Below are positions 60,886 to 64,000 of a stretch of DNA of 64,000 nt, piece after piece. How positions within the stretch are numbered: the first letter of the stretch is position 1; each line of letters opens with the position of its first letter. The DNA lies in assembly GCA_900155495.1 (NCBI GenBank), contig FTLJ01000544.1, forward strand, positions 40,010-104,009. The letters are read 5' to 3'. Source of the stretch: Porogramme epimiltina (Eukaryota > Basidiomycota > Agaricomycetes > Polyporales > Polyporaceae). The translations under genes were made by a program, and so were the position numbers. The notes beneath the pieces are model-generated. The model saw only the letters and a program-made list of their open reading frames with translations. It did not search any database and was not told the DNA's origin.

Positions 60886-63382
60886 CTACGACGGCGGCTG
60901 GGCCGCCAGAAGCGTCTCCGCGGCCGCTTCGATGTTGGGGCTAGTAGTCGACGCCGTCCAATGGGGGGCCGCGGAATAGGGCAGCAGGGGGAGAGGGCAG
61001 AGGGGAAGAAGGGGGAAGGGGGAAGGGGGAAAAGGCACGTCAGCATTCCGCATGTGTACACACCGTCCCGAGCGAGCGAAAGAATGCCGGGGCAGGGGAG
61101 GGAACGGAAGGGAAGAGGGGGGGACCTCTGAGAAGCCGCACGCGCATCAGCGTGATCGCGGCGGCAGGGGGTGCAGAGGGGTGCAGAGGGTGCAGAGGGC
61201 TCGGGGCTCGGGGCTCGGGGAGCGGGAGGGAGGGCCATCAGGGATCACGCCCTAGCGTGCCCTCTCCGCGTCCCGCGTCCCGCGTCCCGCGAGCCGCGCC
61301 CTGCCGCACTTCCTCCCTCCCCCCTTCACCCCCAAAGACCGATCGTAGTGTAGGGGCCCCTTTCCCAATTCAACGCCGACCAGCCCACCGCCCCAGGCAC
61401 GCGCCCGCGCCCGCGCTGCGCGAACGCTGAACGCAAACACAAACGCAAACGCAAACACGCGCCGGCGGCGGGACCGCGCGAAAACCGTCCTCGCCCAGAG
61501 CGCAACCGCCACGCAAAGAAAAAGAAGCCGCAGGCAGGAACATTGACCTGACGGTCTCAGAGATGGGGCCGCGGCGTATGGCGTAAGGCGTATGGCACGC
61601 TGCGCGCCGTGCGCTCCCGACAATCCACAAACGCACACTCACCTGCGCTGGAGCACGCCGAGCACGACCTCGCGCTCGATGTCCGGGAACATCCCCGTCA
61701 AGAGGCCCACCTCCGCCTCGCCCGGCGCGCGCACCGTCCCGCCGCCGTGCGCGACGGGCCGCGTCCCGCTCGCGAGCTCCGACATCCACTGGCGCACCAC
61801 CCCCGTTCCGCTGCCCCCATTTGCGCCCGCGCCAGCGTCGTCCGCCTCGCCCCCGCCGGTGTCCGGGTTGCTGGCGCTGATGCCCGCTCGGTTTCCGTCG
61901 CGCGCCGCGGCGGGCCCGGGCCTGGGCGCGGCCCCGACCCCGGGGAGGACGGGCGGCCGCGCGGTGCGCGGGAGCCTGCGCCGCCCCGCCGGCTGGCGCG
62001 CGGTCGTCACGACCTCGTCCTCGTCCAGCGCCGGCGTCCGTGCGGAGGAGGCGAGTCCTCGTCCGCCCTCCCCGAGACCGCCGCCACGGACGCGTGCGGG
62101 GGCGGGCGCCTCGGGGAGGACGCGGTTCGTCCGCCGCACGGGCCTGTCCTCCCCGAGGAGCGGCGCGAGCCACGTCTCCGCGAGCCTGGACGTCCTGTCG
62201 TGGCGAGAGGGGACGGGGGACGGGGGACGGAGGGGGGAACAAGGCACGCGCGTCAGCGAGTGAATGTCGACGCATCGGCGGCCACGGCCGGGAGGGCGTT
62301 TGAGGCGGAGACGCACCTCGGGGAGATCCGCCAGCTCTTGAGCTGGAGCGCGTCGGAGCGGTAGAGGTAGCCGACGAGGAGGCCGACCGCGGCGGGGAGG
62401 AGCTTGGCGGGGAAGGGGAACTGGGCGAGCTGGAACGCGAGGAAACAGGGACGGTCAGCCGTGTAGTTCTCCGCCGTTCGTGTGCGAGACGGTAGGAGTT
62501 TGGATGGTAGCCAAGGCCAGTTGGAGGCGTGAAACGCTGAGTGAAGCTCGACCCGAGGCCCGGACGACAACGACGACCGCTGCGGTCATGGCGGGTGTGT
62601 CAGGCTCGTGCTCCGAGGAGCATCGTCGTCGTCGGCGTTGCACATGGGTGGATTTACGTGCGCGTCGATTCGGGATAGATGAAGGCGCGGAGAAATAGAG
62701 GATGAGGAAGGCACGTACCTGCGCGGCAAGGGTGTACACCCAGACCTTGTCGCTCATGGCGAGCCCGAAGATCCGGAAATGGTAGGCCGGCGGCACCAGC
62801 CGGGCGTACTGGTAGAGGGCCGCGAACATGATCGCAATTGGACCGGAGGGGATGTTGTTGAAATATAATCGGGTTGCCGGCGTGAGTTGGGCAACGAGGA
62901 TGGTGACGAAGGTGACGAGCATCGTCATGAGTGCGGAGATGATGAAGAAAGACTGCATAGAATAGGTGAGATTCAATGATAAAACGAGCACAGGCAAAGG
63001 TTTAACCCACTGCATATTTGACGCTTCCGAATGCCCTTTCGACTGGGATGCAAGCATTGTACAATAGCAGCTCAGTTAGTAGTAGGTCAGGCGAACTTGA
63101 GCAAACGAGATGGTGGACTAATAGCCGCCAATACTGTGGCGGAGCAAAGCAGTGACTCAGCAAGTGGTTTACTACGACGATCCTACTCACATACCTGGTG
63201 GTGTTTGGATATGTGAGGCACTAGTTGAAGGTTAAGATAGTGTTTCAAGTCGAAGATGCCGGCCGCTATGGACGTCAAAGCGATCCCAAACATCAAACCT
63301 AGGATGCGACCTTTCAGCACTTCCAAACCACCTCTTGCCAGCACATCGCACCCTTTGTCACCGTCGCATGCTCAAATGACAT
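60886..63382 (-). CDS. DSC2: DSC2/UBAC2-type rhomboid pseudoprotease with C-terminal UBA
   Basis: Seven exons (63382-63352, 63298-63195, 63133-63011, 62952-62719, 62429-62317, 62194-61643, 60940-60886) join to 1212 nt, 403 aa. The start MSFEHATVTKG leads into several membrane helices. Rhomboid-like blocks are LVPHISKHHQYWRLLVHHL, ELLLYNACIPVERAFGS and SFFIISALMTMLVTFVTILVAQL. No rhomboid Gly-x-Ser active site is visible, consistent with a pseudoprotease. A disordered Arg/Pro/Gly-rich linker precedes a UBA domain: LLTGMFPDIEREVVLGVLQR, then SPNIEAAAETLLAAQ in the last exon. Dsc2 is a subunit of the Golgi/ER Dsc E3 ligase that in fungi ubiquitinates membrane proteins and activates SREBP; UBAC2 is the animal relative. 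Three introns are long (289, 122 and 702 nt), atypical for this window. Confidence 0.85.
61008..61290. repeat. cluster of simple tandem arrays inside a DSC2 intron
   Basis: Successive short arrays lie within the 702-nt intron 60941-61642: GGGGGAA units at about 61008-61035, GGTGCAGAG-type units at about 61168-61200, GCTCGGG units at about 61199-61220 and CGCGTCC units at 61267-61290. An AAACGC/AAACAC array follows at about 61433-61458. Confidence 0.85.
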
Positions 63383-64000
63383 CCCTGGCACGGGTGAAGG
63401 CAGCCCAAAGTTGAAGGTGTGGTGGCCGGAGTGACGTCGTTGTCACAGTCGCGCGGTCGGAGCGAGGCCGTGGGCCCGACGCCACGAAAGCCTTTCCCAC
63501 GACCATATAGGGAGGCGCCGGACTGGAGGCTACGAGGCGCCCTCGCTTCGACGTCAACCAACGGCGCACGGGCACACACAACTACCACCATTCTTCCTAT
63601 CTTCGGAGAGGGGCTTCGCACTTCCGACTTCCGTGCGCAGAGATGCGGATGCACTGGGCCAGGAGCGTGTGCACGCCGGCTGGGACCTGGTGGGCCACCT
63701 CAGGACGTGCCACCGCCGAAAGGGCTCGGGTGCTTCTCGCGGGGGCAGAGGCTAAGGAGGATTTGGGGGTGGACCTGCCGTTTGTACAGCCGCGCGACCC
63801 GGGGGTGCGGGCAGCTAGAGGCAAAGAGTTTGTTTAACCACTCGGGGACGGGATGGTGGACGCCACCGAGGGCGGCCGTTAGCTGGCGGCGGGGGGCGAT
63901 GATGGGCGGGGTGGCCGGAGTCCGTGGGTGGGGCGGGCCGGGGGAAGCGGGAGGGGGTGGGTCGGGGAGGGCAGCCTCGGGCAGCGTTGGCGGGAGGCTT
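63383..64000. other. upstream of DSC2-type gene; G-rich window end
   Basis: These 618 bp should contain the promoter of the DSC2-type gene. From about 63840 to the end the plus strand is strongly G-rich, with repeated GGGCGGGG and GGGTGGGTCGGGG steps. A 64-codon plus frame (63643-63837) has an ATG but no recognisable content; I do not call it a gene. A further gene may begin beyond the window. Confidence 0.45.

Overview
This window is nuclear DNA from a filamentous basidiomycete, most likely an Agaricomycete. The genes are cut by many short GT-AG introns, mostly about 40-70 nt. The window also carries fungus-specific proteins such as the DASH subunit Spc19, Mgm101 and Kex1. No bacterial operon structure, organelle DNA or intact transposon is visible. 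Exon models were built by hand from splice signals and reading-frame continuity. Where I summed the exons, the totals divide by three and the joined proteins match family consensus.

Layout. 1-8523 holds no gene I can support. From 8524 to 15065, all on the minus strand, lie a disordered unknown protein and two tandem glycerophosphodiester phosphodiesterases. 16313-18887 is a gephyrin-type molybdenum cofactor enzyme. 19005-19756 is the kinetochore protein Spc19. 21357-22435 is a single-pass membrane protein. 22932-25368 is the Kex1 carboxypeptidase, divergent from a secretory-pathway thioredoxin-fold protein at 26054-27272. MGM101 (27523-28648) diverges from a gamma-tubulin complex component (29020-33370). 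Next come a von Willebrand A protein (33684-35097), a PCI protein of the Thp1/PCID2/CSN12 group (35665-37444), a DsbA-like protein (37888-38725) and mitochondrial GatB (38834-40948). GatB diverges from two tandem nuclear poly(A) polymerases (41243-43772 and 44342-47138). A membrane-anchored beta-helix protein (48017-50418) is followed by a 4-kb stretch without a supported gene. IST3 (54484-55728) and eIF3d (55921-58370) share a 192-bp divergent promoter. A GC-rich spacer leads to a DSC2-type rhomboid/UBA protein (60886-63382), and the last 600 bp is very G-rich.

No metabolic gene cluster is evident. Most genes are housekeeping: RNA processing and translation (two PAPs, IST3, eIF3d, the PCI protein), mitochondrial maintenance (MGM101, GatB), spindle (SPC19, gamma-tubulin complex) and secretory pathway (KEX1, thioredoxin-fold protein, DSC2). 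Five gene pairs are head-to-head with short shared promoters.

The most unusual items are the tandem duplication of canonical poly(A) polymerase, a 5-nt first coding exon in IST3, and a UBA domain split by a 702-nt intron made of simple tandem arrays. A GC-AG intron in one PAP copy, an octapeptide repeat at the N-terminus of the gamma-tubulin complex protein and a His/Asp-rich linker in the gephyrin homologue are also notable. I found no convincing new multi-gene system.
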